Shown: positions 54,200-63,928 of the stretch, piece after piece | How the letters are laid out: each line of letters opens with the position of its first letter | How positions within the stretch are numbered: the stretch's first letter is position 1 | NCBI GenBank assembly: GCA_963696875.1 | Contig: CAVOLQ010000002.1 | Span: 620,001 to 684,000 of the forward strand | Reading direction: 5' to 3' | Origin: Albibacterium sp963696875 | Lineage (GTDB): Bacteria > Bacteroidota > Bacteroidia > Sphingobacteriales > Sphingobacteriaceae | Length of the DNA: 64,000 bases | Notes under the pieces: model-generated | What the model was told of the DNA's origin: nothing | What the model saw: the letters and a program-made list of their open reading frames with translations, nothing else | The model's database searches: none | Position numbers and translations under genes: made by a program

Positions 54200-54956
54200 T
54201 TTCCCTCACCAAAGAAATATAACCCTTTAGTACATCCTTCCCTTTATTCGAATCTAAGTACAACACATAGTAGTAAGTATCTTCAGGCAGAGGAAAACCA
54301 TTTAACATGCCATTCCAACTATTGTCATAGCCCAACTTGCTATACACCATTCTACCGTCTCGATCGAAAATGCGAACAGCATTATTAGGATAAAGCTCAA
54401 CATTTTTGATAACCCAATAATCATTTATTCCATCGTCATTAGGGCTGAGGATATTGGGGATTTCTAGTTCCTTATAGGCTGGAATTTTCGATTCTGGAGT
54501 AACGGCTGTAAGGTCAGAAAGCTTTATCGTTTCAGAATAAAGTGCTGAAACACTTTTTTCCGAAACATTAACATTACTTTTCAAATTAATATCAAAATCA
54601 TCCGGATTGATTGAAGTAAATGATGAGTACGCCAAAGCCAGGGATGTAGATTTATTACCGCTCAATTCTGAATCTCTATAATTAACAGACAATAGTCCCT
54701 CAAATAAAATGGGCCTATTAAATCGATGTATTACTTGAATACTATTATGTAGGGGCCAATATATTGTCGCAGGTTGTTTTTCTACTGCTATATTGTTTAG
54801 GCTTAAATTTATAGAAGGAACCATAGTTAAGCCATCAGCAAAAAAAACTGTTCCTTCTCGTATTGTCAATCCATCTGCATTTACATTTAGTTGGGCAATA
54901 GAATTTAGTGCATAAATCGAAAAAAAGGCCAGTAGAGTAACCCGGATACTTGTCAT
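54189..54956 (-). CDS. Small exported protein with gliding-motility-type (type B) C-terminal domain
   Basis: A 255-residue protein with a signal peptide (VTLLAFFSIYALNSIAQ). The middle is a short beta-rich region. The last ~90 residues are the TIGR04131/CHU_C type: IPNILSPNDDGINDYWVIKN, VRIFDRDGRMVYSKLGYDNS, WNGMLNGFPLPEDTYYYVLY and a closing KGYISLVR. Such domains direct type IX secretion and need a SprF-like partner, which is encoded by the overlapping next gene. It is very short for a carrier of this domain, so it may be a linker or anchor subunit for the large proteins. Confidence 0.92.
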   Translation of the reverse strand: MTSIRVTLLAFFSIYALNSIAQLNVNADGLTIREGTVFFADGLTMVPSINLSLNNIAVEKQPATIYWPLHNSIQVIHRFNRPILFEGLLSVNYRDSELSGNKSTSLALAYSSFTSINPDDFDINLKSNVNVSEKSVSALYSETIKLSDLTAVTPESKIPAYKELEIPNILSPNDDGINDYWVIKNVELYPNNAVRIFDRDGRMVYSKLGYDNSWNGMLNGFPLPEDTYYYVLYLDSNKGKDVLKGYISLVRENEK

Positions 54957-54962
54957 TCTTTA

Positions 54963-56378
54963 CTAATTAACTGCGTCGTTTAAATCATCAATATTTTCTG
55001 GGAAAGCAACGATTTCATTCGTTGCGGCATCTACCAAAATCATCACCGGCGTAGACAGAATATAATAAGCGTTGGCTTCTGGACTGTTAACGCCGCCCAC
55101 TGTTAATTTATGGGTCCAATCCAGCAAATTGGCTTTCGCTTTTTCCCAAGCCGGAATTTCCGTTTCCGTTTGATCCAAACTCAAAGCGAATACATCTATC
55201 TTTTCCTTATTTAATCTATACCATGGATATAGTTTATCCACTAAATCGAGACAATGACCACATTCAGCAGACCAAAATAACACCAACTTATAGGGTGCTT
55301 TTCCTTCATAATGATGAAATTGAACGGTTCTTCCTGTGATATAATTGATATCAAAATCAGGTGCTATGCTGCCAATCACTATATTTTGCATCCCCTCCAA
55401 ACGGGTCTCGATCGCCTGCCTTCTTTTTGTTAGACAGCGAGGATCATTTAAATAAGGCTGAAGCATTTGAAATCCTGATTGAATATTAAAACTTTCGTAG
55501 CCATTATAGAAATAGTCTACCATCCAGCCATAAAGGAGGGGATCGCCTTTTTTTGCTTCCTCAATTGCTCGTTGACCCGCTAGCGTGAAAAGTGAATCTC
55601 GTAGCTCTAGAGTAGTTGCTAAAGTACCGTAAAGGTTTACATAACTATTTACCCATTCATTCAACTCCGATGTTTTTGTAAGCAAAGGATCTTTAAAATC
55701 CATCCCTTCAAAATAGTTGTCAATAACGCTTTTTACCCGCTCTTCCTCCTTGGCTTTCCAATCAACATAAGTTATGTATTGCAACACAAAAAAATGACTG
55801 ACAAAGTGATCCTTATGTTTCTTCGCCTCGTCTATTAACCATTGATTGTATTCTTTCCTTCTTTTCTCATACTCCTCTAACCCATTTTTATACATCGGTG
55901 AATTTTGCTGGTCGTAGGTTGCCAAGAAATTCTGTAACCCTGCTAAATTTTCTCTCTTTTTATGATTTTCTTGAGAAAAGTTTTCAAATAAAGTATTCTC
56001 CTTTTCTCCACTTTGAAAATAGGTACTGTCAGGATTGTTGGAATGGAGAGGATTCACCCACAACTCAAGATCTTGGCTACCGATGAAAATTCGCCTTTCT
56101 GATGGATAGGGATTACTTGCTTCGGTTTCTTTATAATCAAAACGTAATACAAAAGCACCGGGCAAAAGATCTTCCTCAAATTCTAGAACCGCTGAATCGC
56201 CGTTTTTTATGGTCGGATATTCCTTCAAAGTATTAATGGTCGGTCCTGCCAGTGAAAGTACGGTTATTTTACTTTCATATACGCCTTTTACATGGATTTT
56301 CATGTTCACCTTTTGGGCGAAAAGCGGACTGTTGAAACTTATTAAAAAGATGAAAAAGATATAACTTCTAAAGTTCAT
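54963..56378 (-). CDS. TlpA-like thioredoxin-fold protein with DUF4369/DUF5106-type N-terminus
   Basis: A 471-residue exported protein; the signal peptide ends near FAQKVN. The N-terminal half (MKIHVKGVYESKITVLSLAG ...) and the helical middle (LFENFSQENHKKRENLAGLQ) resemble Bacteroidota thioredoxin precursors. The C-terminal thioredoxin domain has a CGHC active site (LVLFWSAECGHCLDL, near 55253-55264), then a cis-Pro region LSTPVMILVD. It likely reduces or isomerises disulfides in the periplasm. It sits between genes for cell-surface proteins, and the FISUMP domains of the giant protein contain four cysteines each, so these are possible clients. Confidence 0.9.
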   Translation of the reverse strand: MNFRSYIFFIFLISFNSPLFAQKVNMKIHVKGVYESKITVLSLAGPTINTLKEYPTIKNGDSAVLEFEEDLLPGAFVLRFDYKETEASNPYPSERRIFIGSQDLELWVNPLHSNNPDSTYFQSGEKENTLFENFSQENHKKRENLAGLQNFLATYDQQNSPMYKNGLEEYEKRRKEYNQWLIDEAKKHKDHFVSHFFVLQYITYVDWKAKEEERVKSVIDNYFEGMDFKDPLLTKTSELNEWVNSYVNLYGTLATTLELRDSLFTLAGQRAIEEAKKGDPLLYGWMVDYFYNGYESFNIQSGFQMLQPYLNDPRCLTKRRQAIETRLEGMQNIVIGSIAPDFDINYITGRTVQFHHYEGKAPYKLVLFWSAECGHCLDLVDKLYPWYRLNKEKIDVFALSLDQTETEIPAWEKAKANLLDWTHKLTVGGVNSPEANAYYILSTPVMILVDAATNEIVAFPENIDDLNDAVN

Positions 56379-56402
56379 AAATATAAATAATCGTTGGTTT
56401 TC

Positions 56403-59366
56403 CTATTTTGCTAATATTTGAAGAATATTTCTGAGTTGGTTTTCTTGTTCATCCATTCGCCTTTTTAATTCTTCAATTTCTTGTTTTTGTGCCCTTAGTT
56501 GTTGCTGCTGCTCTTTTACAGCTTGAATAAGAACGGCATTTAACTGAGTATAATCTACTTTTAAAAATCCGTCAGCTCCCTCACTTACCATCTCAGGATA
56601 TACTTTCTTTAACTCTTGAGCGATCAAGCCAATCTTAGGGCCAATCACGTATTTCTTTTGGTCTATGTATTCAAAACGAACACCCTGAAGCTTATCCAAA
56701 CTTTCTAAAGCGTGAGTCAAGACTTCTATATTCGTTTTCAATCGATTGTCCGATGGAGTATAGAAGTTGCCATTAACTGTTAAATCTTGCGCATAAAACG
56801 CATTCCCTGCAATATCAAAGCTCAAGCCTTTCCCAGATTCTCCATCGTTGGAAATTAAAAAAGCACCCGTTTTTATGTTTTCAGTAGCGGTATGATTTCC
56901 TAAATTATCTCCTAACTCAATATCGCTCGCCCCATCAAACTCTTCACCATTGATTTTTATGGGCGGATAAATACGACCAGCAGAAAAGACGTGTTTATCC
57001 TCATCTGCAGTATTATCCACTTTATCCAGTCCTAATATCGTTTTTACTTCCCCTCCTGTTAACGCGATCGGTGAAGCATCTGCACCTAGATTGTTTCCCA
57101 AAAGTGTCTTATCTGCAATCATTTCAAATTTGGAGAAGTCCAATTTTTTTAGAATGATCTCCGTACCACCGGCGTTGACATCAAAATCTTCTTCACTTAA
57201 ATAACGAGGACTTCCGTTCGCTCCAACTTTCACTAGATCGTCGCTAAAAACAGCTAATTGGGGCACATTTGACTCTACAGTAAACCCATTCACTGTGGCC
57301 GCAACATCTACTATACTGTCTTGATTGCTATCGTAGATGGCTCTTAACATATATCCATCCGTTACCCCATCCAAAATATTATCCACATACCCCTTAGGAA
57401 CAGCATCGGACTCATCTATAGGGGTGCCCAAATTGGTGATTTTGTAATTATTAGTTCCGTTTCCCAAGGAGATATCGGCGATCGCCGTACCAAAACCACT
57501 GATAGGAATCATTGCTTTCTCAATAGAGACCGCTCTATTTGCCGCATCGCCAATGTAAAAGTGATCTTGTAAAAGGGTATTATCTAGGCTGATCCAGTCG
57601 GTACCATTGTAAAAATATAAACGATTATCTTCTGTATTAAAAAAGGTGTCCCCACTTTTCGGTGCAGAAGGAAGTTCAATACCGGCATTGGTTGTTTTGC
57701 TGTCTACATAAGATTTTGTAGCAGCATCTTGCTCATATACAGGATGAGCCAGCTTGGTTATTCGATGATTGTCCATTACCAATGTATCTTGAGCACTACC
57801 AAATCCACTTAAAGGAATATCTTTTTTATCTATGGGCGTTGCCTTATTGTCTGCATCACCAATGTAGAACATGTTCTCTGGAAGGTCGATTATAGTTCCT
57901 CCTTTATTACTCCCGATCGCCGACCAATTCGTTCCATCAAAAACATACAAGATATTATCGGTAGTATTATAAAATACATCTCCAATATTCGGATCAGCAG
58001 GAAGCGTACCACCTGAAGGTGTTTGGGCAACTTTGCTATCAACGTACGCTTTAGTAGCCGCATCCTGATCTGCTATGGGATTAGCAAGGTTAATAATGTT
58101 AAAATTGCTGGTACCATCACCTAAAGAGACGTTTGCCTCAGCTGGCCCAAAACCGCTCAATGGAATATTTGATTTGTCTAATTTACCATTATTTATTGCC
58201 TGGTTCCCAATTATTAAAGCCCCCTCCTTTGAAATTGTCGCATCTCCACTCATGGACACTGCGGCAGCTACATTATTTTCATCTCCAATATAAATTTGAC
58301 CTTCGGCTAAAGCATTATCTAAAGGAGTCCATGCCGATCCATTGAACACATACAACCTGTTATCGGAGGTATTATAAAATAGCTTACCAGACTTTAAGCC
58401 TTGCGATGGTTCAGGATTGTTATCTCCAATGGGGGTAGAGCCATCGGTAGAAACCTCCAGCCATTTTCCATAGACATCGTAAACGAATAAAATATTTTTA
58501 TCCGTATTGAAAAATAAATCTCCCGGCTCGTTGTCCTGGGGAATATCGTCATCAGTTCCGCCGGGGATAGACGAACTGCTGATGTTGTTCCAATTGCCAT
58601 CATCATCCATCATGTAGAGCTTTCTTTCGGAAGTAACGTAGAAGACGTCCCCGAATTTAGCGGACACCGGAAGAGCAGCCATTTCTGCAGGGGCTACCCA
58701 TGTGGATCCGTTATAAACATAATTCTTACTATCCCAGTATGAATTAACCACATCCCCTTTATTTTGGGGAGGTGCCGAAGTAATGGGATTGGCGTATACC
58801 GTCGGGATGCTATTGGTCGGAATGGACACCCATCCGGAACTTTGTAATCTATAAAGCACATTTTCGGTGGTATTTAATATAACATCGCCGATTGTACCTG
58901 ATTGAGAAGGTAAAGATGTTCCAGATGAATGCGTGCCTATTCTATTATCAATTGCGATTGTTGCGGTATTCAAAGAATTTGCTAGAATTGTTGCGGGCGT
59001 ATTTACGGTTATTAAAGGAAAACCTGCCTTAGTTGGTCGGTAAATAATTCCCATGCCAATAGTTGGAGCCTGGGTACCGAAGGATTTCGACGAGGTGATT
59101 ATTTGAGAACCATTGGTGCTAACCTGTGTTATTTCAAAGGTGTTACCCATCACATCGATTATTCGATCACCGATTGCTACTTGGTTTGCATTAAATGTGT
59201 ACGTTTCATCCAAGAAAGTACCCCTTATATCATAATTAAGTCCACCAGTTGAGTTTATGTAGGAAATAGTAAACTGGCCATTAAATTGTTTTATAGTCTG
59301 AGAATAGCCAATGACCCCTCGACCAATGAAAACCAAAAGTAAAATATAGAACTTAACACACCTCAT
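56403..59366 (-). CDS. Exported tail-fibre-like protein with C-terminal S74 auto-processing chaperone domain
   Basis: A 987-residue protein with signal peptide (MRCVKFYILLLVFIGRGVIG). It contains seven Trp-containing modules of the form GDxFYNTxxNxLYxFNGxxW, interleaved with segments such as ISGFGTAIADISLGNG and DAATKAYVDSK typical of tail-fibre repeats. The C-terminal ~116 residues form a Peptidase S74 intramolecular chaperone. The catalytic Ser872 and Lys877 lie in SDNRLK, and KIGLIAQELKKVYPEMV and NAVLIQAVKEQQQQLRAQKQ (coiled coil) follow. In phage endosialidases this domain trimerises and then cleaves itself off just before that Ser. Two bases separate this gene from the 1519-residue gene upstream. 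Confidence 0.92.
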   Translation of the reverse strand: MRCVKFYILLLVFIGRGVIGYSQTIKQFNGQFTISYINSTGGLNYDIRGTFLDETYTFNANQVAIGDRIIDVMGNTFEITQVSTNGSQIITSSKSFGTQAPTIGMGIIYRPTKAGFPLITVNTPATILANSLNTATIAIDNRIGTHSSGTSLPSQSGTIGDVILNTTENVLYRLQSSGWVSIPTNSIPTVYANPITSAPPQNKGDVVNSYWDSKNYVYNGSTWVAPAEMAALPVSAKFGDVFYVTSERKLYMMDDDGNWNNISSSSIPGGTDDDIPQDNEPGDLFFNTDKNILFVYDVYGKWLEVSTDGSTPIGDNNPEPSQGLKSGKLFYNTSDNRLYVFNGSAWTPLDNALAEGQIYIGDENNVAAAVSMSGDATISKEGALIIGNQAINNGKLDKSNIPLSGFGPAEANVSLGDGTSNFNIINLANPIADQDAATKAYVDSKVAQTPSGGTLPADPNIGDVFYNTTDNILYVFDGTNWSAIGSNKGGTIIDLPENMFYIGDADNKATPIDKKDIPLSGFGSAQDTLVMDNHRITKLAHPVYEQDAATKSYVDSKTTNAGIELPSAPKSGDTFFNTEDNRLYFYNGTDWISLDNTLLQDHFYIGDAANRAVSIEKAMIPISGFGTAIADISLGNGTNNYKITNLGTPIDESDAVPKGYVDNILDGVTDGYMLRAIYDSNQDSIVDVAATVNGFTVESNVPQLAVFSDDLVKVGANGSPRYLSEEDFDVNAGGTEIILKKLDFSKFEMIADKTLLGNNLGADASPIALTGGEVKTILGLDKVDNTADEDKHVFSAGRIYPPIKINGEEFDGASDIELGDNLGNHTATENIKTGAFLISNDGESGKGLSFDIAGNAFYAQDLTVNGNFYTPSDNRLKTNIEVLTHALESLDKLQGVRFEYIDQKKYVIGPKIGLIAQELKKVYPEMVSEGADGFLKVDYTQLNAVLIQAVKEQQQQLRAQKQEIEELKRRMDEQENQLRNILQILAK

Positions 59367-59368
59367 AT

Positions 59369-62300
59369 TTAAGGCCTAATTGTTACATAAAAACCAAGGG
59401 ATCCCATTCGGTTATTAAGCCCTCCCATTTGCAAGGTTAATATTCCGTCTGAAACATCCATCACGTTGAGGGGCATGTTAGCTCCAGGGCTGAAAACTGG
59501 ATACATCAACGCGCCACCCATATCCACAACATCGGATACATTCACTACCGGAAGAACTATATCTTCTATACTGTTATTCCAAAGTTTGTCTTCATCAACA
59601 ATCTTTATATCCATAAAATTCTGGTTACCTAAATCAGAGTATTTCGTACTTATTTTAAAATAATCTAAACGTACACCTTTAGGTATAATAATAGTTAGAA
59701 GACGACCACTTAACGTGGCTGACACTGTATTTGCAGTTGCCCTTATAAACATATTTCTGTTTCCGCCTGGATGATAGGCGACTAAAGCACCCCCGGATCC
59801 ACCGCCAGAAGCCGGAGCAGCATCCTTCCATTCAGCCGCATTACCTGCTTCGTTTACTGTTAGGACTTTATTAGCATCTTCCACTTTAATTTCGGGAATG
59901 CCTAGCAAACCATCTGCTACTGCTTCTTTCCATTCAGCATCTCCTGATGCATTCACAGTTAATACCATTCCTGCATTTGAAGATGTGCTTGCAGGTATGC
60001 CAAGCAAATCGTCTAATTTCGCTTTATCACTTGCTATCATTAAACCCGCAGCGGAAGAAGTAGCCCCTGAAATAGTTGCTGTACCTACTGCTTTTGACGT
60101 GATTTGACCTTGCATTGACGTCGATTCAAATTCTAAATCCCTTTCCGTAGACAACGTACCATCGGTGGTTATCACCAGGCCTCCACCCACTTTTACTCCC
60201 CCTAAATTACTACTGGTTGCTGCAGGTAAATCATAGGATCCTCCCCCGCCGGTGATTGTTGCCCATTGTCCATCTCCACGGAGAAAAGTGGTGGCACCAG
60301 GTGTTCCAGATGTAGTATTTAATGAACTTAAAGGAATGGTATTATCAGCAAATAACGATGCTCCTAATTTTCCATTGGTAATATTATCTGCATTAGTTTG
60401 GTCTATGTTTTTTACATTGTCTAAACCTAAAATAGTTTTAACTGCTAAAGCATCTAATGCTACTGCTTGACTCGAGTTACCTGAATTATTTCCTAAAATA
60501 GTATTAGTGGAAATATTAGGTAGTCCAGGAGTACTATTCCATACCACATCACCGTTAGAATTGACAGTAAGTACTTTATCAACATCTGCAACACCTGCCT
60601 CTGGAAGTTTTGTATCAACATAGTTTTTGACCGCTAATGCAGAAGGGTAATTTGAATTATCAGCTGTTGCAGCTGATAAAACTGTTACTTTATTAACTTT
60701 ATCTTCCTTATCATCCAAAGCAGCTTGTGTAGCATTGCTGATGGGCTTATTGGCATCAGATAAGTTACTAACGTTGCCCAATCCTAGGTTTATTCTTGCT
60801 TGCTCGGCAGTTGTAGCCCCTGTACCACCATGGGCGATAGCCACTGTACCGACAAACTTATCAGCATTCACCGGAATGTCCCCGATGATCTTGCTACTTG
60901 AAATTGATTCGATATCGGCATCTTTAATGCTGCCATCTTTAATATGTTTACTTTCAATTACGCCATCAGCAATCCTTGGTGCTATCGCCGTGCCTGATAA
61001 GTCCCCAGCAAGTTGAACAATTCCCTTTGAAGTGGTAGTGGCATCTTTACCTATATCAGCTCGAAGAGCATCCAGTGCTGCTTTTGCAGCCGTACTGACA
61101 GGCTTTGCCATGTCGCTGGTGTTTTCTACATTACTGATATTCAATAAAGTTTTCAAGTCTGCCAATGAAGTTACACCTGTCCCTCCCTGCCCAAGTGGAA
61201 GCACTCCGGAAATGCCACCCGCTTTTCCTAAAATGTCACCAGTAATTTTTGAGCCGTCAATGCTTGCTACTTTTTCTGTAGTGACAGCTCCATTTGCCAA
61301 TTTAGCGGTTGTAACGTTTGCATCTCTGAGTTTAGCAGTCGTGATGGCATCATTTGAAATAACAGGAGAATTGTGGGTTGTTCCAGGGCCAGCCAAATCC
61401 CCATTCAACTGAATTTTACCTGCTTCAGTGGTTGATGCATTAGGAACCCCACCAGCATCTAAAACTGCCGCAGAAAGCTCCTTGTCAACATAAGCTTTTA
61501 TCGCATTTACGGATGGGTAGTTTTCTGTAGAGTTAGGATTTGCTTCCAGGTCCACTAGTGTTTTCACTCTATTCGCTTGATCTTGTTTTTCATCGCGAAG
61601 AACTTTTAACGCAGCTTCTGTAAGTACACTTATTGGCTTATTGATATCACTGGTATTGTCAACGTTAGATAAGCCAATATCTGCTTTATCCAATACCACA
61701 TTTCCCGTTTCCCCATTTACAGTAAGTACTTTCGACGCATCTGTAGGTGAAATCAATTCAAACCAATTGGATAAAACAGTGGGATCGCCCCCACCTAAAA
61801 CAAAGCTCTTTGAAAGATCAGGCCTAATCGCAATCGCTCCAGTTTTAGCATTGACCAAGCCAAGCATCTGAGATTCGGAATTCACAACATCAACCGTCGA
61901 CAGATCTAGAGAAGGTAAAAATTCAACAGGAATTTTTCTATTTACATCCAAAGGGGCAATGCCTTCAGCGGCGCCCCTGTCCACTTTATCAATTTTTAAA
62001 TCTAAAGCTGCTTGCGTTAGAGTACTTACAACTTTATCTAAATCGCTGGTATTTTCTACTCTATCTAAACCTAAATTTTGAATGGCACCAGCCGCAGTGG
62101 TTGCACCGGTACCACCTTGGGAAATTGGCAGACTACCCGTTATTCCGCCAGCTTTGCCTAAAATATCACCAGTAATATTAGAGCCCGCTATCCCTGTACT
62201 ATGGATCTTACTATTTGTAATAGCTCCATCGGCAATTTTATCAGTGGTAATCGCATTTTGATCAATTTTATCAGCAGTTATCGCTGCGTCCTTAATTCTA

Positions 62301-63928
62301 GGTGCAATTGCTGTACCCATTAGGTCTCCTGCTAGTTGTATTTTACCCAGGCTAGTCTCTGTTGCATTAGGCGTACCTGTTGCAATAATTGCATCTATGG
62401 CATTTTGGACATCTTGACTAATAGGCTTATGGGCATCACTGGTATTGTCTACATTGGATATACCCAAGAGGGCTTTCATGTCCGCTAATGAAGTTACTCC
62501 AGTTCCCCCATGTCCTAATGGAAGAGTTCCTGTAATATTATCTGCATTTATAGCAACATTTCCAGAAAGGGTTCCCTCAATTCTAGGATTACTCAAGGTA
62601 GGACCATCACCTAATACTATAGAGCCTGAACCCGTAGTAGCTGCTTGAGTAATAGCACCCCCATTTCCCTCTAAAATGCCTGTTATGGAAGTACCCAATG
62701 TAATTTCAGGTAAAGTATTGGGATTACTTACAGATGCCGTAAAACCATTTGTCTCATTGACAATAACTGAGGCAACCCCAGCACCTCCAGCTGCACCATT
62801 CTCAATACCCCTTATTCTACCATAAGCATCTACGATAATTTTAGGATTGGTATATTCTCCACCTGCGATTCCTGTTTCTGTGAGCGTAAGAGTAGGATTT
62901 CCCGACAGGCCATCTCCGTTAAGAATACTAATATTGTCCGCATCTGAAGTTAATGCACGCATCTGAACAGATCCATCAGCATTCCTTACCATAATTCCAC
63001 TACTAGAACCTAAATTAGCTAACTTGGTAAGGTCTTCACTTAATGGCTGCTTTGTGGGGTCCTCGCCCGACATAGGTATTGTAATATTCTGAGAGCCATC
63101 AAACAATACCCCGTTTATTTCTACTGGATTAGTTAAGAAATCTGCCGACAATACCTTTTTATCTTTATCTCTTGTATTATCAACTTGATCTAACGCAAGC
63201 AATTGCTTTATTTCAAGTCCAGAAAGTGCAAAAGGATAGCTTGGATTTCCAGAATTATTTCCCAATAAAGTACCACTTGCAATTTCTTTTAATCCACCAC
63301 CTGCTTCACCACCATTTCTCAACAAACCCGCCAAGTCAACATGGCTATTTCTAGGTCCAGAGATGGACAGCACGGTCCCGTTTATACTTAACGATTGGTA
63401 AAGATCAGATAAGCTTATAGAGTTTCCATTCTTTATAGATAAATTTTGATTGGCATCTAAGCTTAAACTTAATTCAGTAGAATTTTCGTTTGCTTCTAAT
63501 TTAATTCCACCAAAAGGCCATAAACCATTTTGTTTAGGTCCAAGCAATATTTTAGTAAGCGTATTAAGATAGAAATCACCATCCTTCCCTAAGGACGCCG
63601 ATGGATTAGAATCCCCACTTAATAGTGCGTTTCCACTATCACCAGTATCTAGTGTACTTGCTAACCTTTGCCAACCTCCATTATGGAAAAAATAAAATCC
63701 TGATTCACCGTTAGTCTGATATACCAACAAGCCATTTGCAGGACTTAGTATTGCATTTCTCTGTAAACCCGACATTCTTGGAATAAGAAGACCTTTGGAG
63801 TTGGATAAAATTTCGAGCTGAGCGCTCGGATCAGGTTGATTTGTACCAATTCCAACTTGAGCATATGTTTCAAAAGCAAAGAGCAAACTTATTAGAACAA
63901 CAAGTAACTGGGTTAAATTTTTATTCAT
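59369..63928 (-). CDS. Long exported protein with phage tail-fibre-like repeats
   Basis: A 1519-residue protein with signal peptide (LTQLLVVLISLLFAFETYAQ). The N-terminus VGIGTNQPDPSAQLEI and LLIPRMSGLQRNAI is a widespread Bacteroidota surface-protein start, followed by FFHNGGWQRLAS. The middle has at least four LPLGxGGTGxT(S/T) segments, each with a following NxDNTSDxxKPxS segment, exactly as in phage tail fibres. Several GNNSGNxS-type and ITxAxIxDGAITxxKI-type repeats alternate. The C-terminal ~170 residues are a globular beta-rich domain (LVAYHPGGNRNMFIRATANT ... GSLGFYVTIRP) of unknown family; I cannot tell whether it is a ligand-binding tip. It is the first gene of the operon. Confidence 0.88.
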   Translation of the reverse strand: MNKNLTQLLVVLISLLFAFETYAQVGIGTNQPDPSAQLEILSNSKGLLIPRMSGLQRNAILSPANGLLVYQTNGESGFYFFHNGGWQRLASTLDTGDSGNALLSGDSNPSASLGKDGDFYLNTLTKILLGPKQNGLWPFGGIKLEANENSTELSLSLDANQNLSIKNGNSISLSDLYQSLSINGTVLSISGPRNSHVDLAGLLRNGGEAGGGLKEIASGTLLGNNSGNPSYPFALSGLEIKQLLALDQVDNTRDKDKKVLSADFLTNPVEINGVLFDGSQNITIPMSGEDPTKQPLSEDLTKLANLGSSSGIMVRNADGSVQMRALTSDADNISILNGDGLSGNPTLTLTETGIAGGEYTNPKIIVDAYGRIRGIENGAAGGAGVASVIVNETNGFTASVSNPNTLPEITLGTSITGILEGNGGAITQAATTGSGSIVLGDGPTLSNPRIEGTLSGNVAINADNITGTLPLGHGGTGVTSLADMKALLGISNVDNTSDAHKPISQDVQNAIDAIIATGTPNATETSLGKIQLAGDLMGTAIAPRIKDAAITADKIDQNAITTDKIADGAITNSKIHSTGIAGSNITGDILGKAGGITGSLPISQGGTGATTAAGAIQNLGLDRVENTSDLDKVVSTLTQAALDLKIDKVDRGAAEGIAPLDVNRKIPVEFLPSLDLSTVDVVNSESQMLGLVNAKTGAIAIRPDLSKSFVLGGGDPTVLSNWFELISPTDASKVLTVNGETGNVVLDKADIGLSNVDNTSDINKPISVLTEAALKVLRDEKQDQANRVKTLVDLEANPNSTENYPSVNAIKAYVDKELSAAVLDAGGVPNASTTEAGKIQLNGDLAGPGTTHNSPVISNDAITTAKLRDANVTTAKLANGAVTTEKVASIDGSKITGDILGKAGGISGVLPLGQGGTGVTSLADLKTLLNISNVENTSDMAKPVSTAAKAALDALRADIGKDATTTSKGIVQLAGDLSGTAIAPRIADGVIESKHIKDGSIKDADIESISSSKIIGDIPVNADKFVGTVAIAHGGTGATTAEQARINLGLGNVSNLSDANKPISNATQAALDDKEDKVNKVTVLSAATADNSNYPSALAVKNYVDTKLPEAGVADVDKVLTVNSNGDVVWNSTPGLPNISTNTILGNNSGNSSQAVALDALAVKTILGLDNVKNIDQTNADNITNGKLGASLFADNTIPLSSLNTTSGTPGATTFLRGDGQWATITGGGGSYDLPAATSSNLGGVKVGGGLVITTDGTLSTERDLEFESTSMQGQITSKAVGTATISGATSSAAGLMIASDKAKLDDLLGIPASTSSNAGMVLTVNASGDAEWKEAVADGLLGIPEIKVEDANKVLTVNEAGNAAEWKDAAPASGGGSGGALVAYHPGGNRNMFIRATANTVSATLSGRLLTIIIPKGVRLDYFKISTKYSDLGNQNFMDIKIVDEDKLWNNSIEDIVLPVVNVSDVVDMGGALMYPVFSPGANMPLNVMDVSDGILTLQMGGLNNRMGSLGFYVTIRP

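Noticed and set aside
56403..63928. Prophage tail-fibre region
   Set aside because: Both proteins have Sec signal peptides, and no capsid, terminase, integrase or lysis genes are present; the neighbours are secretion and surface genes.
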